A stretch of 64,000 nucleotides of DNA, taken from assembly GCA_023078555.1 (NCBI GenBank), contig CM041200.1, forward strand, positions 3,271,001 to 3,335,000. Direction: 5' to 3'. Of the stretch, positions 1-13,000 are shown in pieces. The notes under the pieces are model-generated. The model saw nothing but the letters and a program-made list of their open reading frames with translations. It ran no database searches and was not told where the DNA came from. Position 1 is the first letter of the stretch; each line of letters opens with the position of its first letter. Both the position numbers and the translations under genes were made by a program. Source of the stretch: Ulva prolifera (Eukaryota; Chlorophyta; Ulvophyceae; Ulvales; Ulvaceae).

Positions 1-1766
1 AAAGCACAAGACACGGCAGATTTAGCTGCACTGAAAGCATTGACGTCGTCCCTGAAGTCTGTCGCATGCTCAGCGACAGAAGCTGATCACAGCACAGACG
101 CAGGGGCATGCTCATCAGAGCACTGGGTAGTTCATGAGGATAGTCCGCATTTGGAACAGCGCTCAAGTCCAGGCCAGCAGCAGCCTTGTGATGTTGGTAG
201 CATGCGACCCGTCTCTTCGTCATGCAATTCATATACGCAATTTTACCGAGGTGGCGCTGATGTGACCGCTCGTTTAAGCGTCTCTCAGTTGTGTGATGTC
301 GTCCTCTCTGAAGCTGGAAAGCTGCTGATGACTTCTGCCAAGGAGCCAGCTTTCTGGCTTGCATGGCGCATGCCTGGCTCAGTGGGTGTGCGCCCATGGC
401 TCATGGTGGCATCTCTGCACAATTCATCGCTCGGAATCAGTCATGAGGACAGCACTTGTGTGCATGGACCTGACACCACTGCTGAGTCTGAGGTGATTGC
501 TCTGCTTCTTTGTACTGCCTAAAGACCATTTAGACTAAAGTCTGATTCACAGTTTCAGGTTACGGGAACGGCTGCAGTCTTGTTGCTACAGGTTTTCTTG
601 ACGACAGCAAGCCTTCGCGCGATCAAATCTCTAGGGCAGCCAATGACCATGCACTGTGAGCTCTGGCTTCTTGATGGCCTTGATCCAAACTCTGCAGTGA
701 TAAGTGGGGCCAGTTCATTGATTGGATTGCTTGCTGTCCCAATGCATGTGCATGTGCTTCTATCGGGAGACATTGAGCTGGCCCACGGTACCTATAACGT
801 TCGAAATGTGGTTGAAGGATTCACAGGCGCCCAGCTTCACATCTGCTTGACTGCACCAGCAGGCGCTGCATCTATGCTTATGCATTCTTTCCCCAGTGCT
901 CTGCTAAATGGAGTACCACCTGTGGATGCTGAACCCTGTACGACTATCATGCGTTCTGCGCGAATTGGTAATGCCACATCCAATCAAGATCTGATTCGTC
1001 CACAAGATGAATCCATGTCAACTCATTACACAGTCAACCACGAGTTCAAAGTACAAATATTGTCCGTAATGCAGCTGCCGGCAGAACTACAACCTGCTGA
1101 TGCTCGCTCGCCTGTGGCACGCTATCTGAAGTGTGCGCCCGCCACAACAACAAACTGAGAAGAATATTATGTACACAGGCATTGATGGTGGTTTGACCTG
1201 TAGATACACGTTTCCGTGTGATGATCAAGCGCTGTATACACAAGATATCCCCGTCCAAGAAGCGCATCGGTTTGAAGACGCGACGTTTGCTCTTCATCGC
1301 ATTGGTCTTCCTCTGGGAGCTCCAATACTGAAGCACCTAGTCCATGAAGATTCATTGGACGACTTCGACTTGGTAAATCTAACTTTCGAGATTTTTGACT
1401 GCTTTGACGAGGTCACAGGTATGAATGATGCTGTGTCCTTCAAGGGCACTCTGCCTGTCAGAAACATCCTGGAAGAAACCAAATTCAATGCACGTGAATG
1501 GGAGGAGGTGCGGCTGATTCAGGGAACACTTATTCGATCCACAAATCGTTATACGAAACAATCTTTAACATTTAAAATGTGTGCAGACTGTCTGCATGGC
1601 TACCTCTCAGTCTGTGGCCGCACAGGCGTTTGCTTCCCAAAATCGATTTGATGTCACGCTCAGTGATGTAAGGCAGTCGCGTTCGACCGTGAAAACCTTG
1701 AGTGCTCCAACTGTATCCATAGATGTACAATATACATGCGAGCTCATAGTGCCACAGGCGATGTAG
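1..1766 (+). CDS. 3' part of an unrecognised spliced gene
   Basis: The plus-strand frame is open from base 1, so the gene enters from the left edge and its start is not in the window. Exon 1 reads to 492; a GT-AG intron at 493-558 (ending TTTCAG) joins in phase 0 to an exon starting at 559. A third coding stretch starts about 1179 after TACACAG, and a fourth starts about 1611 after CTCTCAG and reads to 1766; these later junctions are not settled. The encoded segments have ordinary protein composition (for example FDCFDEVTGMNDAVSFKG) but no domain I recognise. A CxxC pair (CADC) followed by CGRTGVC near 1580-1635 could bind metal, but that frame overlaps the fourth exon. Function is unknown. 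The gene reality is moderately supported by the phase-consistent first intron. Confidence 0.45.
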
Positions 1767-1995
1767 GTACTGTCCAGAAGACAATCTGGCACACTTGTTC
1801 CAAAAGGACGCAGAAGTCTGATGTGTTACAGGAACATCTTGCTCTATAAAGACATTGTAATCTCATGTGCTTCACAAACTACTATGTGCAAGTGTGGCAT
1901 GCAGGCCTGCCCTGTTGACACATTACCTGCGGCTGCAATCCTGCAACTTCCAGTTGCCATCGAATATATGCAGGGTGTGCCTGGGATACCAGGGT

Positions 1996-2787
1996 TCATG
2001 CCTGATTACTGCTGTCAAGTTGGGCTTCAAATTCTTTGAGCTCATCGGCGTCCATCCTGAGCAACTCCAGCGCCAGCACAGATGGAGAGCTCTCCAGTAA
2101 GTTTTCCAAATTGAGCACCATGGCAGGCTGTTCAACTTGACACACCGGGCCGTCTGCTGCTGTCAAGAATTCAGTCTGATTCGAATGTGGGCCTTGTCCA
2201 TCGGTAGCCCAGATCACCGACGGCTTCAACCCACCTTGACTTGGGCTATTCTCGCCGACCACAGTCTTTGAAGCCTGCTGATCCCAAATCGTAGTTCTGC
2301 CTGCACGATGTGCCCTTGATAACAGTCCCTTGCAAGGTCATGCCTGCCTATGTAGGCAGCTCATACCAAGTTCCTCAGGTGTTCTCATACGCAATGTCTT
2401 CATTTGCATGTGCCGCGGTGGAAGCCTGCGCCATGCAGGCCTGTTGCCTACCACACAGCTGGGCTGCCCAATCTCTGAACACTGCCGTGCCCCTGCGGCG
2501 GATGCAGTGAACGCCCTTCTGTGAGACACAAAATCCAAGTCTGAATATGGAAACTGGACTGACTGAAGCTGACATCGGCAAATGGATGACGGTGCCCTGG
2601 CTGCTGGTTGTGCAAGACGAGCAGTAGATGGTCTGCGCGAGGCTTGACTGTGCAGTGCACGCTCCAGCTTGCCATTCACATCTACTTGGACTGGTGGCCC
2701 ACAACTAAGATGAGGCCATATTTGTTTTGGGCTGGAATTCACATTGGAGAGGCTTGCTTGCGCGGGTACTCCTGTTTGCATCCACAT
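1996..2787 (-). CDS. Possible hypothetical gene, minus strand
   Basis: Two open stretches lie in the same minus-strand frame: 2787-2338 and 2262-1996. The downstream one ends in a plausible acidic C-terminus (DADELKEFEAQLDSSNQA). They could be exons of one gene convergent with the gene at 1-1766, separated by an intron covering 2263-2337. No domain is recognised, no clear start codon context was found, and the upstream half could equally be random open frame. This is a weak call based on composition alone. Confidence 0.2.
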
Positions 2788-2840
2788 GGTATGTGGTTGA
2801 ACAGTTCACAACCGGGGCCAACAGGACACCAGGTATCTTG

Positions 2841-5057
2841 AATTTGACAACAAAGGACCTTTAAATCATGAATCAATAGCGACCTAAGGTGCTATGGACA
2901 GCAAGATGAGTGTATTTCGAGCAATCGCCGCACATTCATGGGTCAAATCAAGTTGAACTGAAGAAACAAATTGTCGCTGCAAACAACGAACACGCAGTAC
3001 GAGGCGTTCAGAGTTTAACCTGCGGCTTCACATCGCTTCTGAATTTCGTTGCTGAACTTTGCTGAGGAAGCAGGCCTGTGTTTTGGAACGGGTGTCCCCA
3101 CTCGGGATGTTGCTCTGCACCCGAGCATCGTCACGACGGGAGAGACAAAGATGTGTCTTACTGCTGGTTCGGAATCACACGTCGTACCTAGTCGTGCATC
3201 CATTTTCCGAACATATTGCAAGCTTGTCGAGAGCAGTTGCATTGGGCTTCACCATCCACCTGACCCGAGCGTTCTGTAGTGGTCAGTGTGCAACAGCGTT
3301 GCGTCTAATTATTGTCTCTCTATGGTGCTTCCCATGCTGGACTCTATATACCATCGCTTTGCACTGTGGGTAGAGTGGGCCTACCTGTTACCTTCATAAT
3401 CATGAGCACAATCAACTTCTGATCAAGGTACTCCCTGATACACATTTCAGGCTCTACCGACGTCACAATAAGAGGTGCAGCAAAGCTGCATACGCCTGTT
3501 CACGTAGCAACAGAACGTCTATTAGCAGGGGTCTTCCTGCAGCCAAACTATCCACGCCACAGTTTTCATCATTACGAGGATAAAGGCGGGCAGCACCGCG
3601 TAACCAGCAAGCACCGCACGAGCACAAACATCGAAATCGGTCGTATAAACCAGCGCCACAGCCGCAACCAGCGCACGCAGAACCCACAGCGCCACCAACG
3701 ACTAACACAGCACGTGTGTCTGCTTCTCCTGAAGACGACGTGCTTGCAGCCGCCTTCACAGTGCTTCTTGTACGCGAGTAAGGATGTGTTGTACCACGCC
3801 ACCCTCGCTGGAAGGCAATCCCGAAAAATTTCAAATCACGGGCAACAAGACAACAGCCGAATCGCCAAACATCTTCGTCGGCTATATGTCAACGTATCAC
3901 TGCATTGTCAGCCGACACGCGTGAAGATACCGTGGCGCTTCCGACTTATCCCGAGATAAACGGCTTTCCCGGACCTGTCCATCGCGGTAGACCTTCGAGA
4001 CCTGTTTCTCGAGCTTCATGTCTCTGGAGAATCGGAATTCTACGATTTAATTCGCTTTAATGTTGCTTCTCGCAAGAGTGCTCTTTGTGCTCGCCGAGAA
4101 TTTCAACAACGTAATTGCGCTCTTTGCGCTCGCCAAGGCACATCACAATTGGAACGATCGAGAGACACCCGCAGTATAACAGATCTGTGCTGGCTGATTC
4201 GAAGATTGCTGTGCGCTGTGCGTATGGTTCGTTGTGCCGACAGCACTGCAGATGTCAGTCAGCAGCCTGGAACAACCCGCGTCCGATTGGTAAGTCGACA
4301 CGTCATCGGGAAGAGATAAACAACATTTTTTTGCTTCATGGGAAAAGCTGCGCTTGGCAACCGTGGTTCTCACGCCACGCGAACATTGTTGACGCCTGAC
4401 CGCGATAGAATGGTATGCGTATGTCAAACAGCAACAAGGCTTTCCTGTCCTGCGATGATGCGATTCTGTGTTTCGGACGTGCGTGCGTGCGTGCGTTTGC
4501 AAACATCACGAAGCGTGATGGGAATCCAGACATATTCTAAATCCCGTGCTAGAAACAGACAATAGTCAATTGCAGCTGTCATTAAGAAGGAGCCTGCTGA
4601 TATAAACAAGGCAAGCTAGACATGTTGTCTAAATCTGATGGGGAGAATTGATCGGCTGTCAAGGGAGGCGGTGACTTCTTTGAGGGAAATTGGCATCTAC
4701 GATAGGGATGTGTTGTGATCTCTGTGTCGCCGAGGTGGAGCGGACCTACGGTGATGCGCGAGGACGGGTGAATGAATGGGCTAAATGCCGTAGCATGGGG
4801 GTTGCGTGGGCAGACAAACACAAACACATCAAACAAATGTGCAAGGCAACAATGTTACAACACGGAAGAGATGCACAAATGGTTGGCACCCCAACCATAT
4901 CACTGTAAACGTGTTTGGTTTAAGCAAGCGCTCTGTATACTTAGTGACGGTGTCAAGGTTGTACCACCCGACGGGATTCCCATGTCAAAAAGGAAATTTC
5001 AAGGGGAAACCGCTTCGCTGGCACTGACTTTCCCCCGGGAGATTTTCGCGTTCGCCG
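2841..5057. other. Intergenic, no supported gene
   Basis: Only short open frames on both strands, none with a recognisable motif. There is a CGTG-type microsatellite at about 4478-4496 (cgtgcgtgcgtgcgtgcgt). The stretch ends at the LTR of a copia element. Confidence 0.5.
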
Positions 5058-5405
5058 TGTCAGGATCGCTATCTTATTAGGTCAGACGCGCAGTCCTCGT
5101 ACAGGTCCGGTCATGTCAGGACAGCCAGTGTTCCAAACCTGCTGCGCACAGCGGTAGAACCGAGGAACGCTAAAGAGGAGATACTAGCACCGTGAAACAG
5201 TAGAGAGAAGGTTAAAGCTCTTAGTGTGCACATCCATATATGCACACGGAACATTCAAGATTGCGACGGGAGATACTCGCAGGATCTCCCTCACTACTCC
5301 GGGACAATCCCGCAAGCGGCTTGCCCCTGCACTAGATCCGCAAATCGATCGTGCATGGGTGCACCTGTCACCACGCTGCTGTCCGCAGGCACATGCATTT
5401 TGAGA
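5058..5405 (-). repeat. 3' LTR of copia A copy 1
   Basis: This 348-bp segment matches the other family-A LTRs in the window. Its left end is TGTCAGGATCGC. The right end is decayed (TTTTGAGA where other copies have TTGTGACA) and directly abuts the polypurine tract complement CTCCCCCATAAA. The 5 bases outside the left end are CGCCG. Confidence 0.85.
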
Positions 5406-5417
5406 CTCCCCCATAAA
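5406..5417 (-). other. Polypurine tract of copia A copy 1
   Basis: CTCCCCCATAAA on the plus strand, so TTTATGGGGGAG in element sense, immediately next to the 3' LTR. The same tract lies in the same place in copies 2 and 5. Confidence 0.8.
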
Positions 5418-6020
5418 CCCGGCTATATCTCCACTAGCTAGAGTTTATTACGAACTTCTTGCAAAGCAGGTCCAGACAGCACCTTAGTACACACATCAGC
5501 TAATTGATCAACAGAGCCAACCCATTCTACCATAAGTTCATCCTTCTGGACATATTCCCGCACTCGCAAGTGCCGCACACGAATGTGCTTGGATCTGTCA
5601 GTGTACACAGCATTCACAGCCAAAAAATATTGGCACTCTTATTGTCACCCCACAAAGTCGGCTGATGTGAGACCAGCTTCACATCCAGAAGCAATTGCTT
5701 CATCCACATCAACTCGTTGGCTGTTGCACTCATCGCCATGAGCTCAGCCTCTGTTGTATCCCCAACCACTATACACTGCTTCTTCAAGCGCCAGAGAACA
5801 CAGTTCCCATAAACCCGAACAATAATTCCTGACACACTTTCAGATCCGTAGAATTCGCGCGCAAAGTTTGCATCCGAGAAAGCATCGAGCAAACACCCAT
5901 GTCTCTGAGAGCCTATAAATGTTATTCCTAAGTTCTTTGTGGACAGCAGGTATCTCAGAACATGTTGCACGGCAGACCAATTTCCGTCAGACAATTAGAC
6001 ATGTGCCGGGCCAGGGCATA

Positions 6021-6857
6021 CCGTAATAGATGTAAAGGTTCGTTGGAATTTGTCCGTCCAGATCCCAGAGCGACGAAATTAATGCAAAATCCCCTCCCGT
6101 AGGCGACCGCAGCGACGAAATTGACTAAAATAGTTTCGCCTTGTCCCGGCTTCTCGTCGCTAGCGCGACGAAGTGCAAAACAATATGTACTGTCCTGGCT
6201 CTTGCAACTACAACACGACGGCGGCAGTATAAATTATAAATGGCATGTGTCCTGTCTACTCAGGGCAGCTGGCGCTTGGCGACTTGTATAATAACGCAAG
6301 CTGCTGTGCTACACATCCATCACAGGCCCTGTCAACCGCCTCTCCTCGTCGCCAATAGGCGTGCCATCAGCCTCCATGTCGAGGCTATCATCTTCAATTA
6401 GTTCAAACTTTTCGTAGCTGCGCCTCCGCCCGTGCAAGCATCCCTTCCGAACGATTGAGCTGTGTACGTTGTGCGTCTTTGCGCTCTCGCGCTGCATTTT
6501 CAGCCACTTGCTCGGGATCATTGGCATCAAATTTCTTGAAGTAGCTAGTAATTAATTTCGGCACCTTCCTAACTGGTTTGTCGTCTGATGTGACATCAAT
6601 GCATTCACTAGACTCGCTCATAGTGAGTACGCAGAGGTCAGCAGCGAACTGACCAAGCCACGTGATGCCAGTACGACGAATGCTAAAAGAACAAATGTGG
6701 CTTGTCCAGTCCCGCAATGCATGCACGCGACGAACTAAAAAATAATGAATCGCCTGTCTGTCCCGTTCACGCCAAAATCGAATGCCCCGAAATTAAAAAC
6801 AATTGTTCCCGCGCCTTGTCCCACGTGGCCCGCAACGAACCTTTACATGTATTACGG
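6021..6857. mobile_element. 837-bp TIR DNA transposon, TA target site
   Basis: The ends are inverted repeats of about 25 bp: left CCGTAATAGATGTAAAGG, right end reverse-complementing to CCGTAATACATGTAAAGG, then GTTCGTTG in both. It is flanked by TA at 6019-6020 and 6858-6859. The copia sequence resumes exactly on both sides (GGCA and TGCCAC, as in copy 5 around 32200), so the insertion is clean. TA duplication suggests the Tc1/mariner side of the DDE transposons. At 837 bp it is too short for a complete transposase and is probably non-autonomous. Confidence 0.85.
6309..6726 (-). pseudogene. Protein remnant inside the TIR element
   Basis: Two overlapping minus-strand frames, 6726-6403 and 6530-6309, look like one coding region with a frameshift around 6420. 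The first has a Lys/Pro stretch, then SYFKKFDANDPEQV and a charged helix. The second ends in an acidic stretch (ELIEDDSLDMEADGTP). No catalytic triad is visible. It may be the N-terminal part of a transposase from the autonomous parent or a captured host fragment; I cannot decide. Confidence 0.4.
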
Positions 6858-9800
6858 TATGCCACATACCTAGGTCAGGTCGTGTCACTCCTACATTAAA
6901 CTGGATGCATCCTACAACACTCATGAATCTAGAATGCTCAGCAGCACTGGCTTTCTCCAGGTCAGGATGCTCTTTCACACTCCTTAGTTGCCGCGGCACT
7001 AAGGGAGTGGGAGATTTTCGACAGTAAGACATATTGTACTTTTCAAGCAGGGTCTGGATTTTGTTTCACGGCGTCATGATGATTGTTTTGGCCTTGCGAT
7101 CACGCATGATCTCTGTGCCAAGTGCCCATGCAAGTTCACCCATGTCTTAGCCTTCGAATTTCGTGAGAATGATATCGACCACGTCCTGCAACCCCGCAGA
7201 GCTACTGAAAAATAACAATTCATCAACCCACAGAAAAATCTAGCAGCGACCAGATGTTCTAACATACAGTCCGGGATCACTCTGTGCGCACACGAATCCC
7301 ATCTCAGCTAAGACCTTTATTAAAGCTTGATGCCACTCGCGAGCAGCTTGCTTCAGGCCGTACAGGGTCTTATGCAATTTCCATTCTCGTGCTATCCCGT
7401 CTGTGAAGAACGGGGGCTGTTCAACGAACACTTCTTCCTCTTGGTCACCGTTCACAAAAGCACACTGAATATCTATGTGTCTAATCTCTAAATCTTCCTG
7501 AGCAGCAATGGACAGCAACATCCCAGTGTCACGTAACTACCGACCAGAGACCAAGTCTTAAAGAAGTCGATTCCTTCTACCTGAGAAAAACCACGAGCTA
7601 CATATCGTGCCTAGTAACGCTAAATCTCACCCGCAGGTCCGCGCTTGATCTTGAAAACCCACTTGCCCGAGATAGCTTTCTTACCCACAGGCAGATAGCA
7701 CAACATAAAAGTCCCGTGCTCACCCAGTGCTTCCACCTCCTCCTGCATGGCACGCAGCCAAGCATCCCTGTCTGGACCCGCGAGTCCTTCCTTCATAGAA
7801 GGCAGATCAGGGTCGGAAGGCTTCTGCTTCCTGGCGGCAGCTGCTCTGCGCGACTCACGACGCTAAGCACTCTGCTGCTCACCAGACTCCACATGCTGAT
7901 GCTTCAGGCCTGCACATGACACTCCACAGTCAGCCGCGGCTGATGTGTCCTGATTGCAACTTGGAGCCTCAATAGCAGCTTCAACTGTTTCACTACTAGC
8001 AAGTTCAGCGCCCGCGGGCTCATGCACAACAGCTACATCTACAGCCAGTGGACCAAGGCGTCTGCGTACAAGAGCATTGACTTTGATGCGTGGTAAAGCA
8101 GCTGGAATGGTTCTTACCTCATCAGGCAAATCAACCCCAATTGCGGCAGAGGGGGCAGCCTCGACCTCTCCCCCTAATTCGGATCCGGACTTCATATCAA
8201 TTTCATCAGGCTCATTCTCCCAGAAGGACCTCAGCCCCTCAGCCCCTCGCGGGGGCTTAGCTACTGCTCCTGCGTTAGATGTTGAGGCCGCAGCCGAATT
8301 ACTCCCAGAGCGGACCCGCTGAGCCTCGCGATTTTGATGGGCCGCAGCCGCTTCATCATCGCTGACGGTGTAGTCCATCTGTTCTACATCGTCGTCATCA
8401 TAGATGCCTGGTTCGTTGTCATCATCATCCTCGTCCATGCCGGACCCGGATGAGCTGGACGTGAGGGGAACAGGGAAGACAGCTGCCACCCAAGGATCGT
8501 GCAGCTCCGCGTTGCGAGTCACAACGTACTCCACGGTGCGGGTAGGCCTGGCCTCAGACTGATGCAGCTGACCAGCAACTCGAGGAGGAATGGCATTGTC
8601 AGGGGGCGCAGCAGCACGAGCCAGCGCACGCGTGCGATGCATGGTGTGCCTGGCCGCCTCCGGGGTGTCCCGAGGTGGGTCACGCCGGATCATCTCCGCA
8701 GAGGAAGCAGCCCCAAACCGTGGGGAATACACTTTGATGTCAGGCATGGCGGCCTGCTTGAACGTCATATCCATGACATGCACTCTACCGTGACCGGGGG
8801 GGGTGTGCAGCTCGTCACCTACACGGCGCGACACTCCCCCGTCATGCGTGGCATCATCCATGAATGGGGGGACATCACTGTCAGTCACGCGGACACCCTC
8901 ATCATCCTTCTCAAAGGTAACCATGTAGGAGTTCGCAAACTTTGCAGGCTCCCTTTTGTCCACCACAGTGGACGCATCGTACTTTCGTACGTGACGGATC
9001 ATCTGATCCGTGGTGCACATGACCTGGCGCACCACCACAACCCTACCCCCAGGAACATCGTGAGCGTACACACGCTGCATGCTGGGCCCCAACCCAGCAC
9101 CAACCCAGTATGCAGCCATACCCCTTGCGGAGAGTTTCCGCAGCTTGTCATCCCTAGGGTATGCATAAACCTCAACCCCCCACGGACGCTGCTGGCACAG
9201 CAGGTCTTGGAATAACTCAACGCAGGTGTCCCTGAAAAAAGACATATAGGGAATGATATCCTTGTCACAAGACCTGACCAAAAACTCATCTAACTCCGTC
9301 TTGGCAAGCAACTGCCACTTCCGTTGTTCCTCCTCCTTCAACTTGTCGCGCTCGGCCTTTTTCATGCGCTTGTTTGCTTTCTCAGCCTATTGAACATCCT
9401 CGAGAGTATTTGCAGCTCGCTGGGCTTTCTAAGAACTCATCGATTCCGCCAGTTTATCATGGAACAGCGCCGAGCACGGCGTGAGATTGTGACCATGGAT
9501 AACGCTGGCGAGACATTCAATCCACAGAAAAAGAGGAAGACCGCTCGCAAGCAGCACAGCTCGGAGTGCCTCAAAGGCAAATCCGATCCTCCGCTCGATC
9601 ATGCGATTACAGCGATGATCGGCTGTGGTGGTAGTGCGGTGAGTAATGCCACGACGCTGGAGGTAGAGCAACAAGGCCTCGACCATGAACTCCCCCCCCT
9701 TTGTCGGTGTGTAGGATGCGCATACCCGGTTCACCTGGCTTCACCACATTCACCCGAATGCGCTCAATGATGTAAGAGATCATGGCCGCAGCCTCACTCT

Positions 9801-10026
9801 TCTTGCGCAGACCGACTGCGAAAGTATAACAGGTAAAGGCACACATCACAAACAAAACATATTTCACACCGCCGATTCCTACTGGAGTAATGGGACCAGC
9901 TAAATCGGCATGCAGTTGCTCACCAGGGAAGTTCGCCTGGCCTATGAGCGCACGATCATTGGCAGAGTATCTGCCCGCAGGCACTTTGCCAATTCTGCAT
10001 CCATGAAAACGTTTTCCCATTGGCTC

Positions 10027-13000
10027 TGCAAAGTATAGGCCTAGCACTGAAGCCGAGATCCACAGACTGTGGAGTCGCTTCAACTCATTGTCACAGAAAA
10101 ATAGAGATGTTGGGTCTTACTGTGGTGATGTGATGAGTGTGTACACTCAACTGGAGGCACTAGGTGCCGATGTGGGCCAGCGATGGCTTCGTTTGAAACT
10201 TTTAGAAGTTGGGGAGGAGTTCAACGCTGTGTGCGGCGAGGTTCTACACTCCTCCCCTCATGTTATCAGTGCACGTTTGACTGAGCATGCTGATTTGCTC
10301 AAGCAGCAGCGGCTGCAGGCTAGGTTTGGGGCGCCTGCGGGCAAACCAGGCCAAGGCTGGCGCAATCAGTAGCAAGGCGAAGGTCCTGCAGTTGTCGCGC
10401 TCGACGCGGGCAAGGCTCCTCGCGAGGAGACCAGGACCTGCTTCTTCTGCAAGAACAAGGGACACTTGCGTGCGAACTGCCCCCAGCGGAAACAGGCCGC
10501 GGCCAAAGATGTTTTTGCTGTAGAACTGCCTGAAGAATTCCCAGATCACGATGCGTTGAAACCGCGTGATTTCATCATAGACAGAGGTTCTGATATTCAT
10601 ATTGTAGGCAATCGCGACATGTTTACCGAGTATGGTCCGTGCCTGAGGACTGCCAATCCCGCGGGACCAGGTAAGATCCCCATTATGGGCAGGGGAACCA
10701 TTCAGGTGAACCTGGGCACTTGTGTCGATGAGCATGGGAATAAGTCCTCTGGATGTGGAAATCCCGGGTGTGTACTATGCCCCTGAGTGTCCGTACAACA
10801 TACTGATTACTATGGGTCTTCGTCATGAGCAAATGTAATTAGACACGCGTAGAAGTGTGTTGTATGTCCCCGGTTTCGGAGATATGGGAACTGGTATCGA
10901 GGATGCGTCCAAATACCAGGAGCTGGAAGAGGATAAGTGTCGTGTCTTTGCTTTCAAAATGTGTTCCATCAAGAAGCCTGTTCTTGAGAGTCATCCTGTC
11001 GATAGGGAAGTGATCTGGTCTGACCAGAGCAGTCCGACCTCTGTTGTGGAGGATCCACAGCAGTGGGGTCATGTGGCCGCTGCGGCGATTGACCTGAAGC
11101 GCCCCAATGCTGGGGGAGCTGAGGTCCCACATGATGCTTACTTGCTGGAACCTGCATTCCTTGCTCATTTGTCGTTTCACCAGTCGAGTTGGGTCTTGAA
11201 GCGGATGCAGTCAAATAGTGTTTTTTATGGTGACCTGAATTTGAAAGTTGACCCCGAGCCAATGGGGAATCGTTGTCACGGCTGCAGAATTGGCAAAGTG
11301 CCTGCGGGCAGAATCTCAGGCATTATTCGTGAGCTCTTAGGCCAGGCGAAATACACTGGCGAGCAATTGCATGCTGATTTGGCTGGTCCCATCGATGGTG
11401 ATAGTGATATCACTCCAGTTGGGATCGGCGGTGTGAAATATGATTTGTTTGTGATGTGCGCCTTCGCCCGTTATGCTTTCATTGTCGGTTTGCGTAAAAA
11501 GAGTGAGGCTGCGGCCGTGATCTCTTACATCATTGAGCGCATTCGGGTGAATGTGGTGAAGCCAGGTGAACCAGGTGTGCGCATCCTTCACACCGACAAA
11601 GGGGGAGAGTTCATGGTCGAGGCCTTCAAGGCTCTACCTCCAGCGTCGTGGCATCACTCACCGCACCTCCCCCACAACTGATCATCGCTGTAATGGCATG
11701 ATCGAGCGGAGGATCGGTATTGCCTTCGAGGCAGTCCGGGCTGTACTGCTTGCGAGCGGTCTTCCTCTGTTCCTGTGGATCGAATGCCTTGCCAGAGTCA
11801 TCCATGGTCACAATCTCACGCCGTGCTCGGCGCTGTACCATGACAAACTGGCAATAATGATGAAGGCCCAGAATGCTCAGCGTGATGCCAATACAGCGGA
11901 TGTACAGCAGGCTGAGCGGGCCAATAAGCGCATGAAAAAGGCCGAACGTGATCAGTTGAGGGAGGAGGAGAATCGCAAGTGGGAGTTGCTCACTATGACA
12001 GAACTGGATGAGTTTTTGACCAGGTCTTGTGACAGGGATATTGTTCCCTACATGTCCTTTTTCAGAGATACCTCCGTTGAGGTTTTCCATGATTTGGTGA
12101 AGTAGCATCCATGGGGGGTTGAGGTGTATGCGTACCCTAGGGATGATAAGCTGCGGAAGTTGTCCGCGCGGGGTATGGTCGCATACTGGGTTGGTGCTGG
12201 GCTGGGGCCCAGCATGCAGCGTGTGTACGCCCAGGATGTTCCTGGGGGTAGGGTTGTGGTGGTGCGGCAGATCATGCGCACCACGGATCAGAAGATCCGG
12301 CACGTACGCAAGTACGATGCGTCCGCTGTTGTGGACAAGAGGGAGCCTGCGGAGTTTGCGAATTCCCTTCAGGTTGTCTTTGAACAGGGATATGAGGGTG
12401 TCCGCGTGACAGCCAGTAATGTCCCCTCATTCCTGGCTGACTCCATACATGACGGGGGAGTGTTGCGCCGTCTGCGTGAATTTTCGCACGCCCCCCCCCG
12501 GTCATGGTAGGTCCCTGTCATGGACATGACGTTCAGACAGGACTCACTGACTGATGAGGCAGTGTACTCCCCGCGTTTAGTGTACTCCCCTCGTGACCCT
12601 GCTCGGGATACACCGGAGGTGGCTAGGCACACCATGCATCGCACGCGTGCGATCGCACGTGCCACTGCACATCCTGACATTGAGATTCCTCCTCGGGTCC
12701 CAGGCCAGGTATGCCTATCTGGGGCCCCTCCAGCACGCACTGTCAAGTATGTGGTGACTCGCAATGCGCAGCTCAATGACCCTGACATCGAGGCTGCATT
12801 TGTACTGCCTATGCCTCCGCCATCGTCTGATGATCCTGTGGACGAAGATGATGATGACGACGGCCCTGGCATCTATGACGAGGACGATGCAGATGAGATG
12901 GAGGAGTACACCATCAGCGATGATGAACGGGCTGCGGCTCATCAGAATCGCGAGGCTCAGAGGGTCCGATCAGGGAGTAATTCGGCTGCGGCCTCAGCAT

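Larger units (their letters stand above)
5058..10026 (-). mobile_element. Copia family A, copy 1 (3' part, minus)
   Basis: Reading leftward from 10026 the copy holds integrase, the linker, reverse transcriptase, RNase H, polypurine tract and 3' LTR. The gag end and 5' LTR are missing. At about 10026 the sequence switches abruptly, inside the integrase pre-zinc region (after EPMGKR), to a plus-strand copy of the same family. A terminal-inverted-repeat element sits inside RNase H/RT at 6021-6857. The 5' end of this copy may be the LTR-leader fragment at 15419-16103, which has the same orientation. The copy is older than the one at 31239-37744, judging by its many frameshifts and stops. Confidence 0.9.
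5438..10026 (-). pseudogene. pol: Broken copia pol (IN-RT-RNase H), copy 1
   Basis: Integrase pieces come first (10083-9607 and 9734-9429): LHADLAGP holds the first catalytic Asp and LHTDKGG the second. A 500-codon stretch (9365-7863) covers the rest of integrase and the acidic linker. RT/RNase H follows in fragments: 7521-7240 (IRHIDIQCAFVNGD, LYGLKQAAREWHQ), 7032-6793, 5994-5614 (GDTTEAELMAMSATANELMW) and 5623-5438 (DRSKHIRVRHLRVREYV). Stops include TAG at 9429-9431, 9387-9389, 7863-7865, 7620-7622 and 5438-5440, where related copies have Gln or align near Gln, and TAG at 7611-7613 where copy 5 has Lys. There is an in-frame TGA near 7066. Not functional as a protein unless TAG is read through. 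Confidence 0.88.

Noticed and set aside
8499..9215. 238-codon plus-strand ORF
   Set aside because: Exact antisense shadow of the copia pol linker and integrase of copy 1.
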